Source of the DNA: Chromatiales bacterium
GTDB taxonomy: Bacteria > Pseudomonadota > Gammaproteobacteria > UBA6429
Assembly: GCA_027076405.1 (NCBI GenBank)
Contig: JALTJN010000153.1
Span: 1-6,668, forward strand
Length of the DNA stretch: 6,668 nt
Reading direction: 5' to 3'
Below are positions 1 through 5,842 of this stretch, piece by piece. The notes under the pieces were generated by a model. The model saw only the letters and a list, made by a program, of their open reading frames with translations, was not told the origin of the DNA and did no database searches. Position numbers and translations under genes: made by a program. The first letter of the stretch is position 1; every line of letters begins with the position of its first letter.

Positions 1-93
1 ATTCTCGGTAATGGGATATTCCCGATGCAACTCCTCGGGCGGAAGCACTTCCTGTAAGCCAGAAATGCGTAGATCGTCGGTTTTATACTTCAT
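1..93 (-). CDS. aroG: 3-deoxy-7-phosphoheptulonate (DAHP) synthase, AroG-type, N-terminal fragment
   Basis: This is the start of a minus-strand gene whose remaining part lies left of the window. The 31 visible codons begin MKYKTDDLRIS and continue with LPPEEL and the segment YPITEN. The family knowledge is that class I DAHP synthases of the AroF/AroG/AroH group open this way (E. coli AroG has the pattern NDDLRI, LLPP and ATEN at the same positions). The enzyme condenses phosphoenolpyruvate with erythrose 4-phosphate in the cytoplasm, the first step of the shikimate pathway, and is usually feedback-inhibited by an aromatic amino acid. Which amino acid cannot be told from this fragment; AroG (phenylalanine-type) is the closest match by eye. 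There is no clear Shine-Dalgarno sequence before the ATG (the preceding bases read AACTGAATTTTC). GC content is 43 of 93, higher than in the accessory genes to the right. Confidence 0.87.
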   Translation of the reverse strand, partial: MKYKTDDLRISGLQEVLPPEELHREYPITEN

Positions 94-137
94 GAAAATT
101 CAGTTTGGTTAATTGTGTTTGATGAATCAGGCAGGGC

Positions 138-166
138 ATTATATATGATGATGAGGCGGACATAAA
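138..166 (-). promoter_or_regulatory. Candidate sigma-70 promoter for the aroG-type gene
   Basis: Read on the minus strand, 143-138 is a perfect TATAAT -10 box. The hexamer 17 bases upstream (166-161, TTTATG) matches the -35 consensus at only three of six positions. Transcription would start near 131 and leave a leader of about 37 bases before the ATG. The good -10 box and its position support the call; the poor -35 box weakens it. No TyrR or TrpR box was recognised by eye. Confidence 0.35.
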
Positions 167-265
167 TAACGCATGGGATTGTTTAAAGCCCATACAGTAA
201 GAATTCCCCCCAAAAACGCGGCTAAAGCATGCACTTTTCATCCTTATTTTGAGAAAACTCAACGA

Positions 266-313
266 CTATGGACTTTCAGTCCATAGGTTGCTTTACAACG
301 ACTGAAAGTCGTT
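266..313. repeat. Paired REP-like hairpins with a shared GACTTTCAGTC core
   Basis: Two hairpins face each other here. The first (266-286) has a 9-bp stem, CTATGGACT with AGTCCATAG, around a TTC loop. The second (297-313) has a 7-bp stem, AACGACT with AGTCGTT, around GAA. Their cores are exact reverse complements: GACTTTCAGTC at 271-281 and GACTGAAAGTC at 300-310. Two head-to-head palindromes with a short spacer are the layout of REP/BIME elements. Whether they recur elsewhere in the genome cannot be seen from this window. Confidence 0.6.
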
Positions 314-335
314 TCAGTACAAATCAAAAACACCT

Positions 336-424
336 GTCATTCCCCTACGATTTTGAGCCGAAATCCAGAGGTCTATAAGTACTGTAAAGTCACTGGATTC
401 CCGCTAGAAACACGCGGGAATGAC
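336..424. repeat. MITE-like inverted-repeat element with GTCATTCCC termini
   Basis: The element begins GTCATTCCC (336-344) and ends with the complementary GGGAATGAC (416-424). A second matching pair lies inside, AATCCAG at 362-368 and CTGGATT at 393-399. The right half contains a perfect 8-bp hairpin, ATTCCCGC (397-404) with GCGGGAAT (414-421), and the left half is a degenerate version of it. Non-coding elements with GTCATTCCCGCG-type ends are dispersed in many proteobacterial genomes. No target-site duplication is evident and there is no open reading frame inside. Confidence 0.65.
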
Positions 425-475
425 GACGTTTTTTTATCTTATATAGCTTTTGAAATAGGGTAAAAAGACAAAGCT

Positions 476-503
476 AAAACCTTGCACTAAAGTGCATAGT
501 TTT
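476..503. repeat. Imperfect hairpin, possible leftward terminator
   Basis: The inner stem TGCACT (483-488) pairs with AGTGCA (491-496). After a two-by-two internal mismatch, an outer stem AAAAC (476-480) pairs with GTTTT (499-503). Read leftward, the structure is followed by a broken U-rich stretch, so it could end minus-strand transcripts coming from the small gene at 799-1134. The distance of about 300 bases from that stop codon makes this uncertain. Its core, read on the minus strand as GCACTTTAGTGC, resembles the paired hairpins at 266-313. Confidence 0.35.
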
Positions 504-798
504 TACTAGCGTACTGAGACAATAAACCCAAATATTTTAAGCTAAAATCAAGAACAACTAAGGCACACGAAAACCGATTCTTTATTTTCACGCATTAGTT
601 TAACGCCCACTTAAAATTAAAATGCTAGAGCCAAAGCAACAGCTAATATTTATTCTAAACAAGTAAGCGTCAACAAAAAAATAATCCAGCACTTATTAAA
701 TAACTCTGCTGAATTTCTTTATGATATCACTTTATAACCACTGAGGTAAATGCAGAACCTAAAGGTCAATCATATACTTTTCACATGCACATATATAA

Positions 799-1134
799 TT
801 AATGTAAAATCAAGTGCCGCACATATGGACCAACACTAGTACAACCATTTAAAGTAAAACTTACTTTCTTTCCAGCTACTTTTGCAGACAAAAGCAAAGA
901 TAGCATTCTATCCATTGAACCACTACCATATATTGCATCTGGATGTATCACATAATAATAGTTGTAATTTGGAGCCACACAAATGCTTGTATCATGGTTT
1001 TCCATTTTGATAAAAATTGCACTGCCAGCACCAATTTCTATTGTTTTTATTTTTCCTTTGGGCGGTGTGGTTGCAGCTATAACGACACTTGAGCCTATAA
1101 AAAATATAAACAAACATTTAGATAAAAAATTCAC
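799..1134 (-). CDS. Small secreted two-cysteine protein, paralogue of the 4229-4588 product
   Basis: The product is 111 residues with a GTG start. An upstream in-frame ATG at 1215 would add 27 residues ahead of the signal peptide and would place the strong ribosome-binding site inside the gene, so it was rejected. Residues 2-20 form a hydrophobic Sec signal peptide with likely cleavage in VVIAAT, giving a mature exported protein of about 90 residues. It contains two cysteines, C52 and C98, which could form a disulfide bond, and an NYNYYY tract at 56-61. A pattern of KI at the mature start, a leucine-rich helix (MLSLLLSA), AGKKV and GCTS near the end is shared with the protein at 4229-4588. 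The architecture of a beta-rich small protein with one helix recalls secreted B-subunit-like OB folds, but no family can be named with certainty. The gene is transcribed away from the phospholipase-like gene. Confidence 0.75.
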   Translation of the reverse strand: MNFLSKCLFIFFIGSSVVIAATTPPKGKIKTIEIGAGSAIFIKMENHDTSICVAPNYNYYYVIHPDAIYGSGSMDRMLSLLLSAKVAGKKVSFTLNGCTSVGPYVRHLILH

Positions 1135-1141
1135 AGGTATT

Positions 1142-1152
1142 TCTCCCTTCCT
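1142..1152 (-). promoter_or_regulatory. Shine-Dalgarno sequence that fixes the GTG start
   Basis: Read on the minus strand the bases are AGGAAGGGAGA, ending seven bases before the GTG at 1134-1132. This is the strongest ribosome-binding site near the gene and decides the start in favour of GTG over the upstream ATG at 1215. Confidence 0.7.
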
Positions 1153-1160
1153 TAATGCAT

Positions 1161-1188
1161 AAAATATAACTATCATAATCTGTGTAAA
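1161..1188 (-). promoter_or_regulatory. Candidate promoter for the small secreted protein gene
   Basis: On the minus strand TTTACA (1188-1183) matches the -35 consensus at five of six positions. At a 16-base spacing TATTTT (1166-1161) is a four-of-six -10 box. An alternative -10, TATGAT (1177-1172), is closer to consensus but lacks a good -35. If either is used, transcription starts upstream of the GTG and downstream of the ATG at 1215, which agrees with the chosen start. Confidence 0.3.
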
Positions 1189-1299
1189 CTGCTTCCACAG
1201 AATTGTAGTATCCATCGATTAGTAATATTAGTACACTAATATAAACCTGTAATTAAGTAAATATTTTTCTCATGATTATTGCCTCGAAATATTACCTCT

Positions 1300-1377
1300 A
1301 ACTATATTGAACATTTATTAATTACTATTGCCAATATAAAAACTGATTCCCAAGAACAAAACTCAACCAATATAGTT
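1300..1377. repeat. Inverted repeat AACTATATTG / CAATATAGTT with a third half-copy
   Basis: AACTATATTG (1300-1309) is the exact reverse complement of CAATATAGTT (1368-1377), with 58 bases between them. A partial copy CAATATA lies between at 1332-1338. The position in a divergent promoter region makes an operator function possible. Because the DNA is very AT-rich, chance occurrence is also realistic. Confidence 0.35.
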
Positions 1378-1470
1378 TAATTAAAGTAATAAAAATCCTT
1401 CATAAAAAAATTGCTTGTGCCATTTAATGAATAACATTATATTAACAGGCACTTCAGCTTGCTTAATATA

Positions 1471-1479
1471 TGGTATACA
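1471..1479 (+). promoter_or_regulatory. Candidate extended -10 promoter for the phospholipase-like gene
   Basis: TGGTATACA has the TGn extension followed by a hexamer (TATACA) matching TATAAT at four of six positions. No good -35 is found at the right distance, which an extended -10 can tolerate. The leader would be about 35 bases. A second possibility is TTGCTT (1411-1416) with CATTAT (1435-1440). Confidence 0.25.
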
Positions 1480-1520
1480 GGTTTAAAGATATAAATTTCT
1501 GATAAACAAATGGAATTATT

Positions 1521-4142
1521 ATGACAAAACTTTTTCAATCACTTATAACTGCGGTTATTTTTTCTCTACTTTTATTACAACCAACATACGCCTTTAAGCT
1601 AGATACTCACGTATGGGTAGGCCAACAAGTATTGGACGACATACAGGACGGTAAATTAACCATAGGCGAATTTGGTGAATTCACCGTAACACCCGAAAAA
1701 GTTAGCGCACTTAAAAATTATCCTAAAAGTTATTTATATGGAAACATAGGGCCTGATGGTTTCCCGGATTTATTCGGCGGACAAATGAATGTCCACCCCG
1801 GCGATGGCGACAATTTAGGTTCTGGATTATGGAGCACATCCGAATGGTTTAAACATATTCTTTCAAACAAACCGCTTAACAAAGATTTAGCTTTTTCATT
1901 AGGCTACATATCTCATGGTGCAGCCGATTTTTGGGCGCATAGTTATGTCAATACATACTCCGGTAAAGTATTCAATTTAACTGACGGCGAAGTTGAATCG
2001 GAAATTAGACACCTAAGCTTAGAGGGCTATTTAAACAAGCTCACGCCAACAACCACTCGCACAATGAGCGGCGGAACTATCAAACAAGTCAAAGGCTTAG
2101 AGTTACTAAATAGTTATGCATTTAATGGCGAAGCACTTCCTTATGGTTTTATAGCTAAAGAACTCATGCTAAATGATAACGTTGCCGATCAATATCTAAA
2201 ATCAGGCATGCTTCATTTAGCGCCCATCAAACCACTCAAAGACTCCGTTATTGCCTTTAAAGAGTTTGTAAATACACTCCGAAACAGTAAGCTTGTGTTA
2301 CTTGGTAAAGTCATTGATGAAATAGTGCCGGTTGTAAGCGATATCAATGAAGTATCCGCAGATGCAACGGTTAGAGTATGTAATGCGGTATCAGACTTAA
2401 TCGGCACGGGAATTGTTTCCGGAAGTGGAAGCTCAGGAGGTGGTGGCTGGCTTAAAAAGAACATCAAGAAGATTGCCAACCCATTCAATGACCCTGTTAC
2501 CAATGCTATTATTGACACATCTGTAGCAATTACTGATTCGTCTATAAGCTTAACAAAAAAGAGTTTTGATTTAATTGGCTCAAGCGCACAATGCTTTTAT
2601 TCTGTAGTAACCGGCAACGACGACAAAAAAGAAAAATTCTACACCATTACCAGTGAACAGTTCGCCATTGTCGGCATAGACCCCATCATTCCCATAAAAT
2701 TTAAACAAGCACGAACGGTTACCTTAAGTTCAGCCAGTTCATGTGACGATGCGGTTCTGGCAATACAGGATTCGGCTACTATCGTTTTAAATGGCGTAAA
2801 AGAATTTGTGGAAGCCGCACGAATTGATGATTTAATCGCTTTAGAAAAATCAATATTAGATTTACAAAAAGACTTAGTCGGTGTTTCAATAGATATTTTA
2901 GAATCCACAACAGCTGAAAGTATAGCCATACACAACAAGATAACCCAACGAGTAGTCGACAGCCTGGACTTAGCATGTCGTAATATAGAAACATACCAGG
3001 AGATTGGTGGCGCCGTTGCCGATGAGGCTGCACCCTTTGTTATAAATTACTTCTATGCAGCTTATTCGGGTGATACTGATGGACTGTATACAGAATATTT
3101 ATATCAATATTTAAAACTATATGAACAAGGTGTAGACCTGGCATCTGAAAAATATTTGCAAACAAGTTTTGAAATTGTAAACACCTTAATGGATCCCGTT
3201 ATCGACCCTAACAAATCTAAAACAGATAAAATAAGTGAACACATTAACACCTTTATGTTTTGTGGATTCCCAATGTATGTGGGCGCACCACCGGCCTTAA
3301 CAGGTGTTGCTTGTGAGGCACAAGGAGGCGTAACAAGACTTATTGCTCTTAAAGATAAAATGAGCAAACTTTCTGCCAAACTGGATATTACGGGAATACA
3401 AGCTGCAATTAATGAAAAAGAAGCTGAGTTACAGGCCAGGGTTGATGAACTTAAAAGAGAATATGAAATCAAGTTACTCGAAAAATTAAATGACGACCTG
3501 GATATCGTTCAATTACTAAAATTTGTAAGAGCTGCACAAGATGACCCAACGCTTGCATTAACATCTGCTTTTAGTACTTCAGGCAATGGCTTAATTATTG
3601 TTCCCGATATAATAGAACGTGTAAACAAAGACACTGCGTCTAACGGCTCTGCATTTGACCCAAATAATTTTGCCGCGGCTTACAACGCTGTCATGTTATC
3701 TAAATTATCACTGTTAGATGCTTCCGAGCTAAACAAATTGGTTAGTATTGCGACACAAAACATCACGGGCGGTGTCCCCCCATTATTTGATGAACAAGAT
3801 ATTTCATACAATATTTTGCTGGATTCGATTAGAACCATCGATGGCAGTCATCAATGGTTGGGCGAAAGCATATCTTATACGCAATTACCTTATCAGCCAT
3901 CTCCTTCAAATAACAGTTACTCAATCGCAATTGACGACAAAGGGTTTTCTATATATCAAAATCCTATAACAAGAACCGCTCTCTTTAGCCAAATATTTAA
4001 AGGTCCACTTGTCCCGGGCGTTGAAACGCCTGAATCAGGCGGATTTACTTCGGTTCTCAACTCTGATTACCCCTATGAAGTATGTGCTACAAATTTATAT
4101 CCTAATGGCGATCAAGACAAAGCTTGCAGCGCTGTACAATAA
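1521..4142 (+). CDS. Exported zinc-dependent phospholipase C/D-like protein with long C-terminal extension
   Basis: The 873-residue product has a Sec signal peptide (residues 1-24, likely cut after PTYA), so it should act outside the cytoplasm. Residues about 25-180 match the zinc-dependent phospholipase C family (the alpha-toxin and GPI-phospholipase D group). Visible candidate metal ligands are H30, D79 in GPDGFPD, H92, then H132, D136 and H140 in SHGAADFWAH, and H164 and E168 in RHLSLE. The HGAAD-x-x-x-H spacing resembles GPI-PLD more than clostridial alpha-toxin, whose D-to-H gap is six. A glycine-rich linker (residues 301-309) precedes a long region of mostly helical character, a probable coiled coil at about 618-660, and a C-terminal segment with IFKGPLVPGVE and a possible C855-C869 disulfide. 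This extension of roughly 690 residues is not recognised. The start is supported by GGA six bases before the ATG. Phospholipid hydrolysis is inferred from the motif; the substrate is unknown. Confidence 0.82.
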   Translation: MTKLFQSLITAVIFSLLLLQPTYAFKLDTHVWVGQQVLDDIQDGKLTIGEFGEFTVTPEKVSALKNYPKSYLYGNIGPDGFPDLFGGQMNVHPGDGDNLGSGLWSTSEWFKHILSNKPLNKDLAFSLGYISHGAADFWAHSYVNTYSGKVFNLTDGEVESEIRHLSLEGYLNKLTPTTTRTMSGGTIKQVKGLELLNSYAFNGEALPYGFIAKELMLNDNVADQYLKSGMLHLAPIKPLKDSVIAFKEFVNTLRNSKLVLLGKVIDEIVPVVSDINEVSADATVRVCNAVSDLIGTGIVSGSGSSGGGGWLKKNIKKIANPFNDPVTNAIIDTSVAITDSSISLTKKSFDLIGSSAQCFYSVVTGNDDKKEKFYTITSEQFAIVGIDPIIPIKFKQARTVTLSSASSCDDAVLAIQDSATIVLNGVKEFVEAARIDDLIALEKSILDLQKDLVGVSIDILESTTAESIAIHNKITQRVVDSLDLACRNIETYQEIGGAVADEAAPFVINYFYAAYSGDTDGLYTEYLYQYLKLYEQGVDLASEKYLQTSFEIVNTLMDPVIDPNKSKTDKISEHINTFMFCGFPMYVGAPPALTGVACEAQGGVTRLIALKDKMSKLSAKLDITGIQAAINEKEAELQARVDELKREYEIKLLEKLNDDLDIVQLLKFVRAAQDDPTLALTSAFSTSGNGLIIVPDIIERVNKDTASNGSAFDPNNFAAAYNAVMLSKLSLLDASELNKLVSIATQNITGGVPPLFDEQDISYNILLDSIRTIDGSHQWLGESISYTQLPYQPSPSNNSYSIAIDDKGFSIYQNPITRTALFSQIFKGPLVPGVETPESGGFTSVLNSDYPYEVCATNLYPNGDQDKACSAVQ

Positions 4143-4228
4143 TATTAATATACACTAAATACTTTACTTGTTTTTTGTATGTGCTGAAGTTTATTTCATT
4201 AAAAAATATCACGATAAAAAGAAAAAAA

Positions 4229-4588
4229 ATGAATATTAAATTGCTATTTAAATCATTGATTATTACTTCTACAATATGTGCTTGCCATATATCCCTTGCA
4301 GCAACTGAAATTATCAATGCAAAAATAATAGATGTTGCTCCCGATAAAGATTATGGCGTCATATATATAACACTAAGCTCAACACAAAGGGGAACCACAG
4401 CATGCTCTTTGTCTAATTATAATAATCGATACCAAATATCGGATTTAAACTCACCAATTAATAAGGCTCTGTTATCAGTTGCATTAACAGCTTTAGCATC
4501 AGGAAAAACGGTAAAAGCAGTAGGTGATGACACATGCACAGGAAGAGAAGGCATCGAAACTTTACGTTTAATTACATTTATCCAATAA
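4229..4588 (+). CDS. Small secreted two-cysteine protein, paralogue of the 799-1134 product
   Basis: The product is 119 residues. The ATG at 4229 was chosen because it directly precedes a signal peptide (positive MNIK start, hydrophobic core, cleavage near SLAAT). An in-frame ATG at 4124 lies inside the preceding gene and would bury the signal peptide. The ribosome-binding site is only an A-rich run. The mature part carries C59 and C103, NYNNRY at 63-68, ALLSVALTALASGKTV as a probable helix and strand, and DTCTG. These line up in order with AAT, NYNYYY, MLSLLLSA, AGKKV and GCTS of the protein encoded at 799-1134, so the two are members of one family flanking the phospholipase-like gene. The gene follows that gene by 86 bases on the same strand and may share its transcript. 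No function is recognised; an accessory or binding subunit is conceivable. Confidence 0.75.
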   Translation: MNIKLLFKSLIITSTICACHISLAATEIINAKIIDVAPDKDYGVIYITLSSTQRGTTACSLSNYNNRYQISDLNSPINKALLSVALTALASGKTVKAVGDDTCTGREGIETLRLITFIQ

Positions 4589-4626
4589 TACTTAGTTAAT
4601 GCCTATAACAATTAAATGCTGACTGT

Positions 4627-4663
4627 TTTTTCTTACGCCTAGTGAGAACGGTCGAAAGAAAAA
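4627..4663. repeat. Imperfect 11-bp inverted repeat between two genes
   Basis: TTTTTCTTACG (4627-4637) pairs with CGAAAGAAAAA (4653-4663) in ten of eleven positions, with one A-A mismatch and a 15-base loop. It lies in the 146-base gap upstream of the HExxH protein gene. It lacks a following U-tract on the plus strand, so a classical intrinsic terminator is not supported; an mRNA processing or stability structure is possible. Confidence 0.4.
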
Positions 4664-4722
4664 TATCAGGTTATTAAAATATTATCCATAAAAATTTTAT
4701 TATTACTATAACATGACGCACC

Positions 4723-4727
4723 GAGGA
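4723..4727 (+). promoter_or_regulatory. Shine-Dalgarno sequence of the HExxH protein gene
   Basis: GAGGA ends seven bases before the ATG at 4735, the best-formed ribosome-binding site among the four plus-strand genes. TATAAC at 4707-4712 is a possible -10 just upstream, but it has no convincing -35, so it is not called separately. Confidence 0.7.
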
Positions 4728-4734
4728 TAAAACA

Positions 4735-5715
4735 ATGAAACTTAAAAACAGAGTTACATTAATTCTACTAACAGTATTATTAACATCATTTTCTGCGAGT
4801 GCGGGGTTACACACTGTTTTCTCAGGCGGACTCATAAACGATGACGGCGATGTTAACGTAAACGCAATTATCCCTGGAGCTTCCGAAGAGGTAAATATAG
4901 TTAACATCCTCTTTCCTGGCCCATCCTTATTAAGCGATGACGAGATATACAATATAATAGCTACAAGCTTGCCTGGTATTAGCGCACAAGACATTAGCAA
5001 CGAAATTGATAATATAAACGACACTCTGGGAACAATAAGAGGGTTAGGGTTAGGCTTAGAATATATGGGCGTTGATCTCGTGACAGATGCTGTTTTATAT
5101 AAAGCGTACAGAGAATACATGAAGCAAATAGCCAACAACTCTGCTCCTGTTATTTTATCCAGTAATTTTATCAGCTCATATAAAGCGCAATATGAAAATA
5201 GAATTGGTGTTCCCATAGAAAACATTAGCTTTTATACAAGCTCCAATGTTCCGCAAACTGGTAGCAGCAGCGTTGCAGGTATAACTGATTGCAATAAAAT
5301 ATATTTTACAGAACCTGTTGCTGGTATTCCCAGCCCTGTTAACATTCTTACAGGTGCTATTGATAACAATAACACTCTCGAGCTGCTTCTCCACGAAATT
5401 GCACATGTAAAGCAATGTAATGATTTAGGAGGAAGAAAAAACTACGGAATTTATTGGACTCAATCATGGCTCTCTGCAACGGGAGTTTTTATAGGCTCTG
5501 GTGCCGAGACCTTTCTCTCGGTATTAGGCAACATTGATTGGTCAGACATTGATAACGACCCAGCTGGCTCTTTTCATGATGCACTGCCCGGAGAACAAAA
5601 TGCAGAGGAGTGCGCTACTGGATTAACGTCAAATTCAAGTTATAGCTGCTCAGGGTTCAGCACTTATAAAACAAGAGTTCTATCTACACTAATTGCAGTA
5701 AGAAATCTAAACTAA
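4735..5715 (+). CDS. Exported HExxH metallopeptidase-like protein
   Basis: The product is 326 residues with a Sec signal peptide (residues 1-23, cleavage near SASAG). The key motif is LLLHEIAHVKQC with HEIAH at 220-224, the zinc-binding and catalytic HExxH signature. About 65 residues on, GEQNAEECA (286-294) offers E287 or E291 as a third zinc ligand, the arrangement of gluzincin-like and DUF4157-like predicted peptidases (HEIAHVxQ followed by ExxA). Six cysteines in the mature part (C186, C227, C293, C305 and others nearby) fit a protein that folds outside the cytoplasm. The N-terminal 130 or so residues before the catalytic half are not recognised and might be a propeptide. The gene lies 146 bases after the small two-cysteine gene and 127 before the DUF922-like gene. 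The peptidase role is inferred from the motif. The open frame continues past the TAA, which is described separately. Confidence 0.75.
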   Translation: MKLKNRVTLILLTVLLTSFSASAGLHTVFSGGLINDDGDVNVNAIIPGASEEVNIVNILFPGPSLLSDDEIYNIIATSLPGISAQDISNEIDNINDTLGTIRGLGLGLEYMGVDLVTDAVLYKAYREYMKQIANNSAPVILSSNFISSYKAQYENRIGVPIENISFYTSSNVPQTGSSSVAGITDCNKIYFTEPVAGIPSPVNILTGAIDNNNTLELLLHEIAHVKQCNDLGGRKNYGIYWTQSWLSATGVFIGSGAETFLSVLGNIDWSDIDNDPAGSFHDALPGEQNAEECATGLTSNSSYSCSGFSTYKTRVLSTLIAVRNLN

Positions 5716-5820
5716 CTGCCAGATTTGATCACTAAGCATAACCCAAATTTATCACCAAATGTTGCTGAAGATAAATATTGGATTGAATACAAAGTTGTAG
5801 CCAACAAACTTAACTACTAA
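5716..5820 (+). other. In-frame open stretch after the HExxH gene stop codon
   Basis: Directly after the TAA at 5713-5715 the same frame stays open for 34 codons, starting LPDLITKHNPN and ending with YWIEYKVVANKLNY before a second TAA at 5818-5820. It contains no ATG start and no ribosome-binding site of its own in this frame. The residue make-up looks more protein-like than random AT-rich DNA. It may be a remnant of a longer ancestral C-terminus cut by a nonsense mutation, a readthrough extension, or chance. Confidence 0.3.
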
Positions 5821-5842
5821 AGAATTAACTTCATAACCAAAA

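Larger units (their letters stand above)
94..798. other. Intergenic region with hairpins and a MITE-like repeat, no gene
   Basis: No convincing coding region was found in these 705 bases on either strand. The region holds the aroG-side promoter candidate, a pair of facing hairpins (266-313), an 89-bp inverted-repeat element (336-424), a further hairpin (476-503) and a weak fourth one (757-766, ACCT-AA-AGGT). The remaining parts, 504-750 and 767-798, are AT-rich with no structure recognised. This kind of repeat loading is typical of the boundary between core genes and an accessory block. Confidence 0.6.
1135..1520. other. Divergent intergenic region between the small secreted gene and the phospholipase-like gene
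   Basis: These 386 AT-rich bases separate two genes transcribed away from each other and should contain both promoters. No coding region was found. Besides the candidate promoters there is a CAATATA motif present three times (1303-1309 inverted, 1332-1338, 1368-1374), and TTGCTT occurs twice (1411-1416 and 1459-1464). A shared control region for both genes is plausible but inferred. Confidence 0.5.

Noticed and set aside
397..435. GC-rich 8-bp hairpin followed by seven T residues, looking like a plus-strand intrinsic terminator
   Set aside because: The T-run starts seven bases after the stem, no plus-strand gene lies upstream, and the hairpin is part of the MITE-like element.
94..798. CRISPR array or attachment site suggested by the repeats
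   Set aside because: The repeats are palindromes of differing sequence with irregular spacing, no regular spacers are present, and no matching direct repeat was seen at the other end of the block.
1135..1215. Longer version of the small minus-strand gene starting at the ATG at 1215
   Set aside because: It would put 27 residues before a normal signal peptide. A strong Shine-Dalgarno sequence and candidate promoters point to the GTG at 1134.
2213..3472. Several minus-strand open frames of 84-122 codons inside the phospholipase-like gene
   Set aside because: They lie antisense to a gene with a clear signal peptide and domain, have no recognisable motifs, and are best explained as shadows of its codon pattern.
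3748..3969. A 73-codon plus-strand open frame in another frame
   Set aside because: It is entirely inside the phospholipase-like gene, without a ribosome-binding site or recognisable features.
4274..4288. Possible lipobox (ICAC) in the small protein at 4229-4588
   Set aside because: The residues before the cysteine do not fit the usual LAGC pattern well, and a standard signal-peptidase I site (SLAAT) follows directly.
4674..5225. A 183-codon minus-strand open frame
   Set aside because: It is antisense to the signal peptide and N-terminal half of the HExxH protein, which has a good Shine-Dalgarno sequence and a catalytic motif. Its hydrophobic make-up follows from the opposite strand.
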